64,000 nucleotides of DNA from contig QVRM01004774.1 of NCBI GenBank assembly GCA_003439945.1, positions 186,001 to 250,000 on the forward strand, read 5' to 3'. A model generated the notes under the pieces. The model made no database searches and was not told the DNA's origin. It saw only the letters and a program-made list of their open reading frames with translations. Made by a program: the position numbers and the translations under genes. How positions within the stretch are numbered: the stretch's first letter is position 1; every line of letters starts with the position of its first letter. Source of the DNA: Dermanyssus gallinae. Its lineage: Eukaryota > Arthropoda > Arachnida > Mesostigmata > Dermanyssidae. Shown here piece by piece: positions 45,153-57,113 of this stretch.

Positions 45153-45179
45153 TATATATATATATATATATATATATAT
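45153..45179. repeat. (TA)n tract at the LINE 3' end
   Basis: About 27 bp of TA directly after the LINE end. Confidence 0.95.
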
Positions 45180-45262
45180 TACTGCATTGATGTATACCTT
45201 ACGTCACTTATTATATTAACATAGCTGATAATGATAAAAGTCTCTAAGTGAAATTTGTGTAC

Positions 45263-45263
<1 letters not shown>

Positions 45264-45314
<51 letters not shown>
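45264..45314. repeat. (TA)n microsatellite
   Basis: About 50 bp of TA, 85 bp past the previous tract. Confidence 0.96.
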
Positions 45315-45317
<3 letters not shown>

Positions 45318-45319
45318 CA

Positions 45320-46215
45320 GGGGAAGGATGAAAGAAAAACAAAACGTAAAGGCGCTACAGGAAATCTCTACACGTATGCCTCTTGACTGAATCGCACGCA
45401 CAATCCTATGCAACTTTTTGCAACCCGTATTTCTCATACATATATGCATAGATTTTTCGAATATAGAAATACAATGTAAGCTTGCGGCACACTAGTACAG
45501 CGTATCCGTCTGGCCTGCCGGTTCATCCGAACGTGAAAATATCATTCTCGACCATGAAGCGACTTCCTTTGCACGTTTCGCTTTTGCACACATTGCTTAT
45601 AACTTGTGAGTTGCATATCCCTATGTATAGGTGGGTCATTCGACAGGTAATAGATACAAACGAACTAACTGACTTATAAATAGAATGTTTCTGTTTCTCT
45701 GCGAAGACTTCGTGAAACTGGGCACAGTATACTAAGAAATCAAAAGAAATGGTTTTATTTCTCAGCGAAGTCTGCCTGGAGCTGTGCACAACCTGCTGGT
45801 GATGTTACTGCGCAGCACTTATTTATGTTTTATCTTGCACACAACCTGTTACAATATTTTCAGAGATATATGCTATCTGGCGCGGAGGAACTCCCTGGCC
45901 GGCAGAGTACATCAAGTTTCGCTTGTATCAGACTGTTCAACTTAAATGTTTGGTAAACTAGTAACTCGTAGTATGTAGCCACTTGATATAACACAGTAAC
46001 TCTAACATGAAAAATGGAAGCTAAATTGAAATGTGAAAATAAAAAGCTAAAACGATGTCGCTAACAAGGTTGACACTGAGTGATTTTTTTAGATTTTAAT
46101 ATCATTACGAAGCTGCGGTGATATTGACCATACTATTGTACATTTACCCATTCTGGTGTGAAAATAAATAATGTGGTTGTCGCTAAGGTTGACTGGTGAC
46201 CTGAGCCTACTCCCC
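45320..46215. other. Unannotated intronic stretch
   Basis: Nothing recognised. A near-repeat of AATGTTTCTGTTTCTCTGCG / AATGGTTTTATTTCTCAGCG, each continuing into a GAAGTCT-like stretch, occurs at about 45682 and 45748. Confidence 0.4.
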
Positions 46216-46216
46216 G

Positions 46217-46400
46217 GTTCGACCCCGGTGGCGTGGTGGGTGCATTTGCCTGCGTCTTGCTACTCGAGGAGACACATAGGTGCGCGGGTTCGAGCCCTAC
46301 CGTTGCACATTTATATTTATGTGGATGCGTCTATGAAGCCATGCAAAGATCAGTTCTGTGGACGTTAAATATTGGCAAAGGGTCAGCTCGGAAAGGTTTA
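46217..46400 (+). mobile_element. SINE-A copy 5
   Basis: Near full length, starting GTTCGACCCCGGTGGCGTGG. The B box GCGGGTTCGAGCCCT is intact and the body TGTGGACGTTAAATATTGGC is recognisable. Target duplications were not recognised. Confidence 0.87.
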
Positions 46401-46404
46401 AATT

Positions 46405-46935
46405 AGACTTGACCCTACGACGCTATTACCAGGACAAAACTTTAAGAAATTAAAAGTACCTAATCCTTTCATTTAATTTGGTCAGATTGCAGCTAGAAGT
46501 CAATTAACATTCAAATACGGTTTTTGTGTCCAAAACAGCAAACGGTTTACAAATTCTAGATATAACACACAAATTCCACCACAAGAACTTGAAGCAGAGG
46601 TTGGTTTCACTGTAAATATGAACCGCGTGGATGATTCAAGGAAGATGGGCACGTTTCGGAAACTATTTTCAAAGAGTTGTCGAAACGCGCCCAGCTTAAC
46701 TCAGATTTTTGCCTTTGAAGGATTTGAAAACGACTAGGATACGATAAATATTTAGAACTTAGAACTTGCTTTTGCTAACAAAAGCAAATTGTGAAATTGG
46801 GCCAAATTCAAATGAAACAAAAACTCCGAAATGTAGAGCTGCCAAAATTCTAAAGAAAGTGGAGTGCAGAGCGAGTTTTGAGCGCGGTTTGAATCATGGT
46901 CTCACAGAATCATATGGTTACCTTCCAACCGTACA
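46405..46935. other. Unannotated intronic stretch
   Basis: No exon or element recognised. Confidence 0.4.
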
Positions 46936-46939
46936 ACGA

Positions 46940-46999
46940 GCGGTCATATATATATACACATATGTATATGTGTACATATGTGTATATATATATGACCGC
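46940..46999. repeat. Perfect 27-bp inverted repeat (hairpin)
   Basis: GCGGTCATATATATATACAC plus ATATGTA, a 6-nt loop (TATGTG), then the exact reverse complement ending ATATGACCGC. 27 of 27 pairs match, including the GC-containing outer end, so it is not merely a TA run. Confidence 0.95.
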
Positions 47000-47076
47000 A
47001 CAAGCTTGATGGCCGTGAAATATACTAATATATTTTCGACCTTGCGTTCAAGTGCGACATGAAATTATTAGTACGC

Positions 47077-47078
<2 letters not shown>

Positions 47079-47123
<45 letters not shown>
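47079..47123. repeat. (TA)n microsatellite
   Basis: About 44 bp of TA. Confidence 0.96.
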
Positions 47124-47125
<2 letters not shown>

Positions 47126-47556
47126 ATGTCTAAGATAGAGGAAGTTCCCTCGCTTACCTGTGGATAACACGTATCCCCTAAGGGCTAGACCAATGCAAAT
47201 TACAGTCTGTCTGGGATACAAGAATAGTCGGCTCGCACAATATATCTTGCCTACTACTGCTACAATATGATTTATGTGTACACCAAGATTCCCTGTTAGC
47301 AATCTATTATCTGCATGTAGCTGCCATAGCAAATTACTGGTACTGGCGAAGGGTGACAGGCCACTAGGGGAGTTCTTCAGACAGATGTTCTCGGTGGAAA
47401 TAGTGTGGAAACTCGGCAGCAGTTTAAGCAACTTGAGTTTAGTGGCCGGTACCTGCTTCTAAGGACCTTGATATGCTAATAGTGTGTGTGTATATATGTA
47501 TATATATATATGGTAAAGTCTTAAGCGGCCATCTACTTTATTGTACGCACTGAACC

Positions 47557-47557
<1 letters not shown>

Positions 47558-47602
<45 letters not shown>
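47558..47602. repeat. (TA)n microsatellite
   Basis: About 44 bp of TA. A shorter TATATGTATATATATATA run lies 50 bp before it. The sequences after both runs are similar (TGGTAAAGTCTTAAGCGGCC / TGTAAATAGTTAAGTCTCGA, each followed by ATCTAC), so this looks like a local duplication. Confidence 0.9.
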
Positions 47603-47605
<3 letters not shown>

Positions 47606-47724
47606 AATAGTTAAGTCTCGAGTAACCATCTACAACATTTGTACGTCATGCCGCTAATTGTACAAAGAGCGCTTCTGCCTTCGGTGTAATCAATCACATA
47701 TGTGTGCTGTATTTGCTGTTGCAG

Positions 47725-47760
47725 GAATGGCTCGACAGTCTGGACTCGGCAGAGGTGTGA
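47725..47760 (+). CDS. Candidate terminal coding exon of the DH44 precursor
   Basis: A strong acceptor (TGTGCTGTATTTGCTGTTGCAG) ends at 47724. The peptide exon at 38592 ends in phase 0, so the in-frame reading here is EWLDSLDSAEV and then TGA, 11 residues. This would close a precursor of about 136 residues, a plausible size for the family. Another frame stays open for 49 codons (from GMARQSG), but it would need a phase-1 donor that is not seen. The distance to the previous exon is 8.9 kb and no poly(A) signal is obvious nearby. An alternative or additional exon elsewhere cannot be excluded. Confidence 0.35.
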   Translation, partial: EWLDSLDSAEV

Positions 47761-47879
47761 TCACGTTAACTTCATCATCCGATCCATCATGGATGGCTCT
47801 TCCATCGCAGAACTTCACCATCAAGCCTCGTAACCACAATGCTAACCACCGTCTCACACAAACGCCTCCATAGCGACTA

Positions 47880-48530
47880 CATCAACGACAAAACAACAAC
47901 AACGGCAATGACGACGCCGACGTTCATGCAAATAACTAGCTAGTTAACTAACTTTGTTGTAGTACACAATAATGTATCGTCATGCGATTTATTGACCCGC
48001 ACACAAACAGCGTTTGTTACTACTCTCAGCTTTTTTTCAACTATTCCAAGTAACTTTAGCACAACCGGCAATAGTTCGAGCGTCGAAAGAGAAAACGAGT
48101 GTTTAATTTACACAATGTCGTTGTCATAGAAATCCCTAGTCATGCGTACACACACAAACACACACACACATAAATTAGATTAAAATACAAAAAAATACAC
48201 AAATACAGAATTAAAAAAACAGTATTCATTTAGCTTACAATGAGGTGTAAACAATTGTTCCCCAGTGAACGTCACGTGTCGACTACCTGGGCAAGCATAG
48301 CGTTACCGCGCTGTACATCTAATAACAGCTTTTGCCAAAAAAATTGCCTCACTAACATCTCCCTTAGTAACTTTACCTGTAGCCCCTAAGGCCTTAAGGG
48401 CAAAAAGAAGAAAGAACAAGGAATCCCCAAAAAATGCATACTTCCGACACTTATTTTTCTCCGCCTGCGAAACGGCATAACCAGTCTAGGCAACGCCATG
48501 ATGAGTATTGAAGGTGCTAAATAGTCAGAA
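47880..48530. other. Unannotated stretch, possible DH44 3' UTR at its start
   Basis: Contains short CAACAACAAC and ACACAC runs. No clear AATAAA close to the candidate stop. Confidence 0.35.
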
Positions 48531-48534
48531 CGCG

Positions 48535-48561
48535 TATATATATATATATATATATATATAT
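48535..48561. repeat. (TA)n microsatellite
   Basis: About 27 bp of TA. Confidence 0.95.
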
Positions 48562-48564
48562 ACT

Positions 48565-51407
48565 TCGTGCCCGCTCGCACATGACAAAGAAACAGTAAGA
48601 AGCAGCGGTTATGGCTCTTGGTTCAAGCCGTCGAGGGGACACACGAGATTCAAGGGATCTCGTCTGTTGTGCAGTAGAAGCAGAATATATCGCAGTAGGT
48701 CTAGTGGCAGTAGTGCTGCCGATGTTTACCCGTCTATTAATGAAAGAAACAATCACGTTAAAGTATAGTTAACTACTCACTCGTTAAACCCTCCTTGCCA
48801 AAAAAAAACATATCACACGCTAGCTACTAGTAGAACGTACACCTCAACAGCAGGCGCAGAGTACACTTGTATGCGAAGAAGAAGAAAAATACAAAGAAGA
48901 ACGAAGTCGCTTAGGTTGAGAGTTGGCTGGGAGGAGTACAGGGTCAGCAAGATTTGAGACGCTGGGACACGCGTTGGGCAGCTGCATCGAGCCACGCTTG
49001 ACTTTCGCGGAGGTTACTATGTTATTTAATCAAATAATGCACCATACGCACGCATAAACAGTCAGTGAACATCACTAGCAAAGAGGTCGTGCAGAAACTG
49101 AAGCAGATATCCAACACAAGCGTAGGAACGAAGAGTCAAGAACACGGGGCACACTGCGCCGCACACGTTTGGCACACAGGGCAACAATGCGCATAACGCA
49201 TTAGAGAGTCGGAACTACTGTCAACTTAATTCGGAACGCCTTGAGAAGGTGGAATTCGATTTGACATAGGCATGTCTTGGGTTGCCAGAGCCGAACTTCG
49301 GAAAGAATTATAGAACGGTCAGGTAAACCAAAACCGAAAGCTAGTTCCGTTGCATAAAACGCAACATTCATCTACGCGCGTTCACATCTCGTCTCATCCG
49401 GTACACTAATAACAGACAGTTCTACTAGAACTAATATTCGTGCTTGCGAAACGCACGAACGTATCTGACAGGGCCGTGTTTAAGGGAGAATGTTTTAGTA
49501 TCGCTACTAATTCTCTTACGTATGATAAGTTATACATGCGCCTATACTTACATACAAACATATATACATACAAAAAGCACGTGGATTTCAGCTTGCGTGA
49601 GCGACAAATAAGATGACTAGCCACCCACCCAGCCAGCCACTCACCTACGAAGAATGCACGTCATCTGACATGTCAACCTAACAAAGGCTCTCTCAGTAAA
49701 GCCAGCCTTCATAATGGACTCAATAGCAATAAGTCAGCCGGACTAACCTCATCCCATGACGTCTGTTATGGAACTGGTTGGTGGGTCGTTCACAACAATC
49801 CATTGAGGGATATCTGACCTAAAATTAATAGGCACAGCAAAGTTAGCGAGCGGCATCGTAAGTGTCGTCGATATAACAGCTCATTTTTTAGACTTACTCT
49901 CACACATACACACCCTCGTATATATATATCCTGATATAAAAAGCTGACATGTATATTTAGGTATACATGTCAAGCAAATAATGAATCATATGTATTCAGC
50001 TATACTAATCATATATATTCAGCTACAAAGGAGACATCTATTTATGAAGATACCAGAGAGAACATCTTACGTTTCTACATGCGTGCGTTCTATGCAACAC
50101 TCTCCCGAAATTCTCCCCGGTTCGGAAAATAATAATAATTCAAAATTCGTTTGGCTTCGAAAATTCGAATTTGGTTTCTGAGGTTCCCTGAGGTAGGACC
50201 GTCTTGAGCGGACCCAAAAAACCGTCTGCCGCGGCTTTCGCCGCGAGTAGACCACTTTTACCTCAAAATAATTGAGCAATTTCGCAGTACGATTTAATCA
50301 ACGATGGCGCACTGGTACCACCTTCTAGGAGAGCGTCGACACACGAGAATGTGTGCTTCTTTATAGCCTAGGATGCGTGACTATCGAATGCGCACCAGGA
50401 GCGACAGAGGCTAAACATAAAAAGAAGAACAAAAATACAGACAAGAATAACACCATATATAGCGACGACGCCAGCATTAATAAAAATTATAGTAGAAACA
50501 ACAACAACGACAACAATAACAACACCCACAAACACCAACAACGTGCTCGCCCTAATAAGCTCACGCGATCAATTAACAGCGATAAAGAATTAACACTTAG
50601 ATAGACCGGTGGAAGGGGCAGAGCGGCGGCGGTGGTGGGTTGTAGTTACCCCGAGAGCAGGATGACGTCGACGAATGATCCTGAAGGTCCCATTTTCTTG
50701 ACATCTCCTGCATCGAAGAGACGAGCTATCAGCACGGGACTGCTGCGCACACTGTTAGCGGTAGCCTGTTTATTAATAATACTAAGAAAGTTGATACTTC
50801 TACTAACAGTTGAAGTATGCAGTGGCAGTAGTCTGTGGTATGATCAGAGATCTTGTGATAGAAAAGAATGAACAGTGCCACAACGGGCTCCAACGGGCGA
50901 TTAGCGGAAGTAGAAGACCTTGCAAGGCAGATCATATACTCCGACGGGTCTAGAGTTGGTAAAGGTCTACGCAAACGACCCGCAATCAAGGCACCGTGAG
51001 CAGGCCATGTAGACGGGAAGGCGGAAGTTGAATGAGTAAAAAGAAGGCCATCTCCCATTCAACGATTACAAAGCCTACCATCATCATCAAATGGTCAAAC
51101 GCCGTTAGACAAGTTTAGCCCCTCACCTCTGCGACATGGACATTCTCGTTTATCATCTCTGTTTGGCTTTAGGTAGCTCCTGGAGACTATATATATAAAT
51201 ATATATATAAAGAATGCAGAGGCCTGAGGGCGCACTGCTTCAGACGTAATTATTTACAAAGAGATTTGGTGATGAAACACTAAGGCGAACTTATGTCGAT
51301 AAACTAAATATACTTCAGAGTAGGATTAAGAAACATGTTAAAAAAACGTACTTTATTGGACGATACACTGAGAAGAAACAGAGTAACCACGAAATGAAAG
51401 ATCACAT

Positions 51408-51410
<3 letters not shown>
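48565..51410. other. Unannotated stretch
   Basis: No gene or element recognised. A CAA/AAC-rich segment at about 50496-50545 accounts for a low-complexity Asn-rich frame. Confidence 0.4.

Positions 51411-51412
<2 letters not shown>

Positions 51413-51450
<38 letters not shown>
51413..51450. repeat. (TA)n microsatellite
   Basis: About 38 bp of TA bordered by short AC runs. Confidence 0.95.
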
Positions 51451-51455
<5 letters not shown>

Positions 51456-51949
51456 TTATACATACAAATATGTATACATACATATAGCGTCGTAGACTAT
51501 CTACGTAGAGTAAAACCTGCAATAATGAAATCCAGACTTATCTTTGCGATGTACAAAAGAAAGAGTTGAATTTTAATTTAGCTGTGCCGCTGACATTTCC
51601 GGCCAGGCAGCCGGTGCACTGGCGGTCGGTGGCCTCCAACAAGCCGGCACATTCAGCATAGTCAGCATAAGAGCTAATTCAAGTAGTATAAACATGTTAG
51701 TAATGATTCGCGACGACTACAGCAAAATTTCGACGACAACCTAACCTAACCTGATGTATCTGTTCATCGTTGATCAAATAAAAACAGAGCATCTGCGAAT
51801 CAGTATCGCGTACTTTTATTTGTACGCCAACAGTAACCTGACGTCATCATAACAATATGTACTAAAAAGAAATGGATATTCGTGGAAGTAGAAAACCTGC
51901 ACGCGATAGTTAAATTCTCCTTCTATACCTTGTATATATTCTCCCGCAG

Positions 51950-51972
51950 TATATATATATATATATATATAT
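51950..51972. repeat. (TA)n microsatellite
   Basis: About 22 bp of TA. Confidence 0.93.
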
Positions 51973-52104
51973 TGTATAAATACAGTGTGTCCAGAAAATG
52001 TTTGAACTTTTTATAGGGAATTGTAGAGCTCGTTAAAGTAAATATTTTTTTCCAATAGAACATGGTCTCCGAGAAGTCTTGTTTCGGAGTGAGAGTTAAA
52101 TTAC

Positions 52105-52175
52105 TAAAATCTTTGACACTGGTGTTATTGCCCGACATGGGAGCACTAGACGTGCGAGTCTTACGAGACAAGACT
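52105..52175 (+). repeat. Left arm of a long-range inverted repeat
   Basis: TTGACACTGGTGTTATTGCC, then CGACATGGGAGCACTAGACG, is an imperfect inverted copy of sequence at about 53318-53385. It may mark the ends of a 1.25-kb element or two opposite copies of one repeat. Confidence 0.6.
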
Positions 52176-52193
52176 CTCCTGCCTCTTCTGAAG

Positions 52194-52248
52194 CGGACGT
52201 AGAAGCCAATAGAAAAAAATTAAGTTCTTCTATTGGCTTTTACGTCCG
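52194..52248. repeat. 21-bp hairpin
   Basis: CGGACGTAGAAGCCAATAGA pairs with TCTATTGGCTTTTACGTCCG with one mismatch across a 13-nt A/T loop, just inside the left inverted-repeat arm. Confidence 0.85.
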
Positions 52249-52259
52249 ATACATCAAAA

Positions 52260-53160
52260 TCGTAACCTTACGACCATTTGCAACGCTCAAAACAGACACA
52301 TATGGGCAGCATTTTTGTATGAATTCTATAGCGATCCGATCCGTGGTTGCGACAAAAATTTAGATTTTCCATAGGGCATGTCAAGTTTGAGTGCATGCAT
52401 AAATGACCCTACTCAGATCAATCACTCGATATAGCTCTAGTAGCACACACAGCTAATTATTATCGTACAGTAACTGCTCCGCGAACCGTTCGGCAGAATC
52501 GGTCGAGCTCACCCCGCCGACGCGGCGAACTGCAACGACCAACGGATCGCCACAACGTCGCTATCATCATTAACAATAACAATACCGACATAGGCCGGTT
52601 CAGTCTCAAGTTAACTCGATCGATGCATCTTCGCCATTGCCTCAGTGTTGCGCTCTAGCTACAACATCTTTATAATCATCTTCATCATCACCAGGCTATC
52701 CCACATACGTGTCCCACAGCACATGAACGAAATCGAAAACAATCTTCGCTACCATGATGCGTGCCCAAGTCGACCAATCAGCAAAAAGGACCGGTGGAAT
52801 AATTGAGTCAACCGAATCCACGGATGAACCAGTGTTTGACTACGAGACAAACACACAAAACCGATGCTGTTCAAAGGCGTTCCAGAAGGTATTAGCGAGA
52901 AAATGTGCTTTCAGGACGACAGAGTGCTACCGCACTCCACCCACAACGTATACAGAATTACTTCAACGTAATGGCAACGATACGTCTTGCACGCAGCACA
53001 GCCACAAATAAGATGGTACTAGACCTGTGCGCTGTTTTTTTTATTCATTCAGGTGGCATTTTGTGGCACCAAAAAGATGCCGGATGCTTTCAGAATTGAT
53101 CAACGTCGCATCGGTTTTGTGTTTGTTCCGCATTGAAACACAGTTCGACCGAATCTAAAA
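52260..53160. other. Unannotated stretch
   Basis: Lies between the inverted-repeat arms. An 85-codon frame at 52754-53011 has no recognised pattern. Confidence 0.4.
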
Positions 53161-53166
53161 AAAAAT

Positions 53167-53208
53167 ACTTCGAGATGACCCTCAGCCAACATTTAACGCC
53201 CGCGGCCC
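53167..53208 (-). mobile_element. SINE-A fragment (3' body)
   Basis: The minus strand reads GCGGGCGTTAAATGTTGGCT then GAGGGTCATCTCGAAG, matching the last about 40 bp of SINE-A. Confidence 0.7.
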
Positions 53209-53317
53209 GACGTTATATGTTTTTAGGGCGGCGTTATATGTTTTTAGGCCAACGTAATAGGTTTGTTTTCTGAATTTTCTCACGAACACGACGATTGGCT
53301 TGGTTTTGTATAGGAGG

Positions 53318-53385
53318 ATTTGGTTGTCTCGTAATCGCACATCTGGTGCTTCTATGTCGGGCAACAACACTAGTGTCATAAATAA
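53318..53385 (-). repeat. Right arm of the long-range inverted repeat
   Basis: Reverse complement contains ACACTAGTGTTGTTGCCCGA and CATAGAAGCACCAGATGTGC, about 85 percent identical to the left arm by eye. Confidence 0.6.
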
Positions 53386-53439
53386 TAATAATTATACCCT
53401 CGCTCCGACTCTACTAAACTATTACGGCCATTTAGTAAA

Positions 53440-53737
53440 CTTAGCCAAAACACTTTAGAGGAGATGCTAAATCTTAAGCTGACCGCTGAGGCAAAGCATC
53501 AGGTAATGCTTCCGATCAATCTAGACAGCCTAGGTATGTCGGACGTGGTCATGATGGCAATAAAATAAGTGCCAGGAAAACCAAGGCCGTGATGCTTGGA
53601 CGTGGAGAACCTTTGACCGCTGCTGATGTGACACATTTCAGTGGCCAAGCGCTGGAGTTTGTAAACGGCAAATGGAGCTTTTCCTCGTTAAGCACCCTTT
53701 AGAGCGGGTGTTCTCGCTTGGACCTTAAGTATCCTAG

Positions 53738-53773
<36 letters not shown>

Positions 53774-54330
53774 CTTAGCTATGCAATAAATGTAGTGACT
53801 TAAAGTCAAATGTAAAAGTATTCCTGGTTGGATTTTTAGTTGCGCATCCCGCACTATACATGCTGTAAATTAGCCCCTCGACGCTAAGACGAATCTATAT
53901 CCTTCACTGCAGCCCTTAGGGGTATTCTGCAGACATTTGACAAAAAACTGAGACAGTGCGCAAAGCGGGTGTTAAATTTTAATAGTAAGTAGATATCAAG
54001 CTACCCTTCCCACCTTAGCCGCTGATCCAGAAATCCGACGTACAACAGATCTATCCCAGTTCGCACTTATAGATTTGATCACTACACTTTAAGAACTGAT
54101 TTTATCGGTACCCCTTCCGAACGCCAAACCATTGCTAGAGCGGAGTGAAAAAAAAGATGAATTTGCTGACCGTCACCACGTGGTACTTAATGACAGACAT
54201 TGATTTGCCTTGGGTGCTGTCATAGTCGAAGCCACTCAAGGGAAGCTCCTAGCTTCCAGCTGGCGCCGTCTTACAGAAGTCGAGCTAAGAGGTCAGCAGG
54301 CATTGTTGTCTATTTACCAGAGCAGCGACA
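53440..54330 (+). pseudogene. Heavily decayed LINE reverse transcriptase C-terminal region
   Basis: KTKAVMLGRGEPLTAADVTH and QALEFVNGKW (53580-53680) resemble the RT palm-thumb region (a 'K.mllgrg' plus 'fvn.f.YLG' pattern). They are interrupted by the TA tract at 53738. After it, fragments such as LRGILQTFDKKLRQCAKRVL (about 53930) and FADRHHVVLND fit a LINE C-terminal region. Many stops. Assignment is tentative. Confidence 0.4.
53738..53769. repeat. (TA)n tract inside the LINE remnant
   Basis: About 32 bp of TA within the decayed coding region. Confidence 0.95.
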
Positions 54331-54738
54331 AAGTCTGAAGTGCTGTAGATATATAACATCGATAACCTTATCGGCTGGAATCGTTTGTCACCTTAATTGG
54401 GCCTTTCTCGCGCCTTTCTCTATTCTATTTCTCACAAAAGCGGTTGCTTCTATTTAACTGTTTTTGTCGCACTTTGCTGCTGTTTATATTTATGATTATT
54501 GCCTATCCTATGATGATGATGATAATGATTCTAAGATTTTTTTAGACACTTTGCACTAATATGAGTACTACTATACGGTTTTTAGACCTTCAACGCTAAC
54601 TAGTGTTTGTCAAAGTCTAGTTGGCGAAGATGGATCACTTATTTCGCAACTGCGGCCTCGCTTCGCAACATTGTTCGCTCGCTGGGGTGACGGTTGGCAA
54701 AGACGTGGGATCGTTATGCAAGTATAACTTAACGTCTC

Positions 54739-54741
<3 letters not shown>

Positions 54742-54769
<28 letters not shown>
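54742..54769. repeat. (TA)n microsatellite
   Basis: About 27 bp of TA. Confidence 0.95.
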
Positions 54770-55041
54770 CGTAATTACGCGCCTTTCAGCGCTACTACGT
54801 GCCCACATTATGCACTCGATCGTACGCTCAAATAAACCTTAGAACTGTCGCCATGCTCTATGAACACCCACGCTTACCTAGCTGCCGGACGACTTCGATA
54901 TCGAGGGCGGCTTTGATACAATTTGAGCCGAATGGGGGTGAAGCAGAATCCAGGTTTAGGGGGTTCGTGTTCCACACTTATCGCTGGTTGCTACAATTGT
55001 ATCACTCAAGGATCTCTCGATTGTGATGGGTACGTTTCTCG

Positions 55042-55073
<32 letters not shown>
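55042..55073. repeat. (TA)n microsatellite
   Basis: About 31 bp of TA. Confidence 0.95.
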
Positions 55074-55077
<4 letters not shown>

Positions 55078-55079
55078 CC

Positions 55080-57110
55080 TTAATCATTGTGACGCATTAC
55101 CTATAATCAAGTATGCCATTAAACTATGTTTATTAAATATGTAAAGACGGGATCATGAGAGGGATCCTCGAGGTGAGTTCGATGCCGAGTCAAGGTGCTG
55201 AATAGGTGAACATCGACCTTCTTGCATGGTTGAATTTTACGAACTACGAATACAGAGTGATCTGGAAACACGAGGATAGATATCTTAAAATGAACTCTAA
55301 CCATGACCTTTACGTGGCATATAACCTGTAATGAAAGCTCCTAATTATTGATAAGGAAGTTAAAATAGACGACGCCTTTACTTACCCAGCAAAGGGTGTA
55401 GGGAAGCTGGGAGGCGGTGAAGCTCGCAGGGGCGCCTTGTTATCCGATTCCCTGGCTGATTGTTATGATTGTTAATTGTCGCATCGAAGACGGCTCGACA
55501 AGATCAGCGTTTACAATCTGCGATAGCGCCCGTGCGTCGCTCTTCTTAAATAACGTTGACGGCGGCGGGAAGGTTCACAGCAATCGGCTCGATACCTTTT
55601 ACAGAGTCTGTTTAGGAATCTTTCTGAACGCTTTCAATCATACCTATGAGTGTATAAAGGTCTGGATAACACAATTGTTTTATACAGGTGAGTATATACA
55701 TTTGAATCCTTGATGATGACACAATGGAATAGCATGGTTCTCAAGTATAGGATGTTTAATTGGCTTGGTAGGCCTAGAATGTGCAGGAAAGGTGAGATCC
55801 ATTGACTCATACGCTAAACTCTAGTGCAACAATTCTATAGTCTAGGCAATGTTGTTTGGTTGAGCTGATAGTCAAGATCGAAAAAGCCATGTTTTAAAGC
55901 GAGGCATTTTGGAACAAGGCTTCAATTACAAGAATATATGCTTACGGCGTTAGTGTCACCCATAGAAGGCACCGCTTTACAGGACTTAATACGTGGCTAC
56001 TATTTAGTGCGCAGTTTTACTATGCATACACGCACAATTCCTAGTGTACGCCTTTTACTATGAAGAGGGAAGCGACGGTTTAGTTTGTCGCCAAGATATT
56101 ACTATCGAATACTAACTCGTTCCACATTGAGGGGAACATGCCGAACGAAGTCAGCCAGTTGACAGTCTTACCGCCACATGTTAACATCCCGATCACGTAT
56201 TCATTACGTCTAGGCGACCTCTAGCCGCTCCTGCGAGAGCCTTTTGGTTTGACCACTGCAGCGATGAGACATAACGGCGGTACTCGGAGGGGTAACGTGA
56301 GTTGACCTTTATAGCCCAGGGCTTTAATATCTGTTTGGTGGTAAAGGATCTACCCTAAGTATGGGCTATATTATAGTCCTTAGAAGCCTCTAGACGCGCA
56401 TTTTTATGCGCACTTACTGTGCTCAACGATGCCGCGCTTATTACGCTGTTAATGCCGCGTGCCTCGAGCAAATTTTTATGTGACTAACTGTGTGATCATT
56501 ACGAAGACTGCAAGTTACGACCTGGTACTGAGATCATCCGCCCTTAAATTGACTAGGCAATCGATCAAGGGGTATTTATTTATCATGTGCCAATCGTTTT
56601 TCCCAAGCGCTAATTCATGCAATACAATATGCTTGTTCACGTTCATCTCGTTTTACTTATTGTTCAGTTGATTGAGCGCTTGCTACGGCCTAAGCAAACA
56701 AATACTGACGTCACGTAGTCTTGGAGTAAAAGATCTAGACTATATGGTGTCTTTAAATTGTCGTAATCCTTCCTCGAAAGACGACCACGAACACTTGTCC
56801 ATTGTTAAATATAGCCATATTATTATGTGTATATGTAATCATCTGTGTCTTCAAGCAACGAAGCGTATTGTTCTTTATATACGCATTTAAATTAGTTATG
56901 ATTACATTTACCAATTAAATAAGTCCCTAATGCCTAGCGAATTATATGTGTCGTTCGATATGGTGCGACACTTAAGTGCTGCTTATACACTATAGATGCC
57001 ACTAAAAGGTAATGCGCTGAAATATCCCGCTAGCTCGGATGACGTCGTGCAAGCGAGACGAAGTTTTCCGAGCTGCAACCGAGTCCAATGCTCGAATTAG
57101 CCGTGACGTG
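55080..57110. other. Unannotated stretch
   Basis: Short frames only. Nothing was recognised on either strand. Confidence 0.4.
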
Positions 57111-57113
57111 CAA

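Larger units (their letters stand above)
38818..47724 (+). other. Probable DH44 intron 2
   Basis: Starts at a good donor after the peptide exon. The end depends on the tentative last exon at 47725. If real, it is 8.9 kb and contains two SINE-B copies, SINE-A copy 5 and the decayed LINE at 42.7-45.1 kb. Confidence 0.45.

Noticed and set aside
47658..47873. 71-codon frame containing GMARQSG as the DH44 last exon
   Set aside because: Its phase does not fit the phase-0 donor at 38817; kept only as an alternative in the notes.
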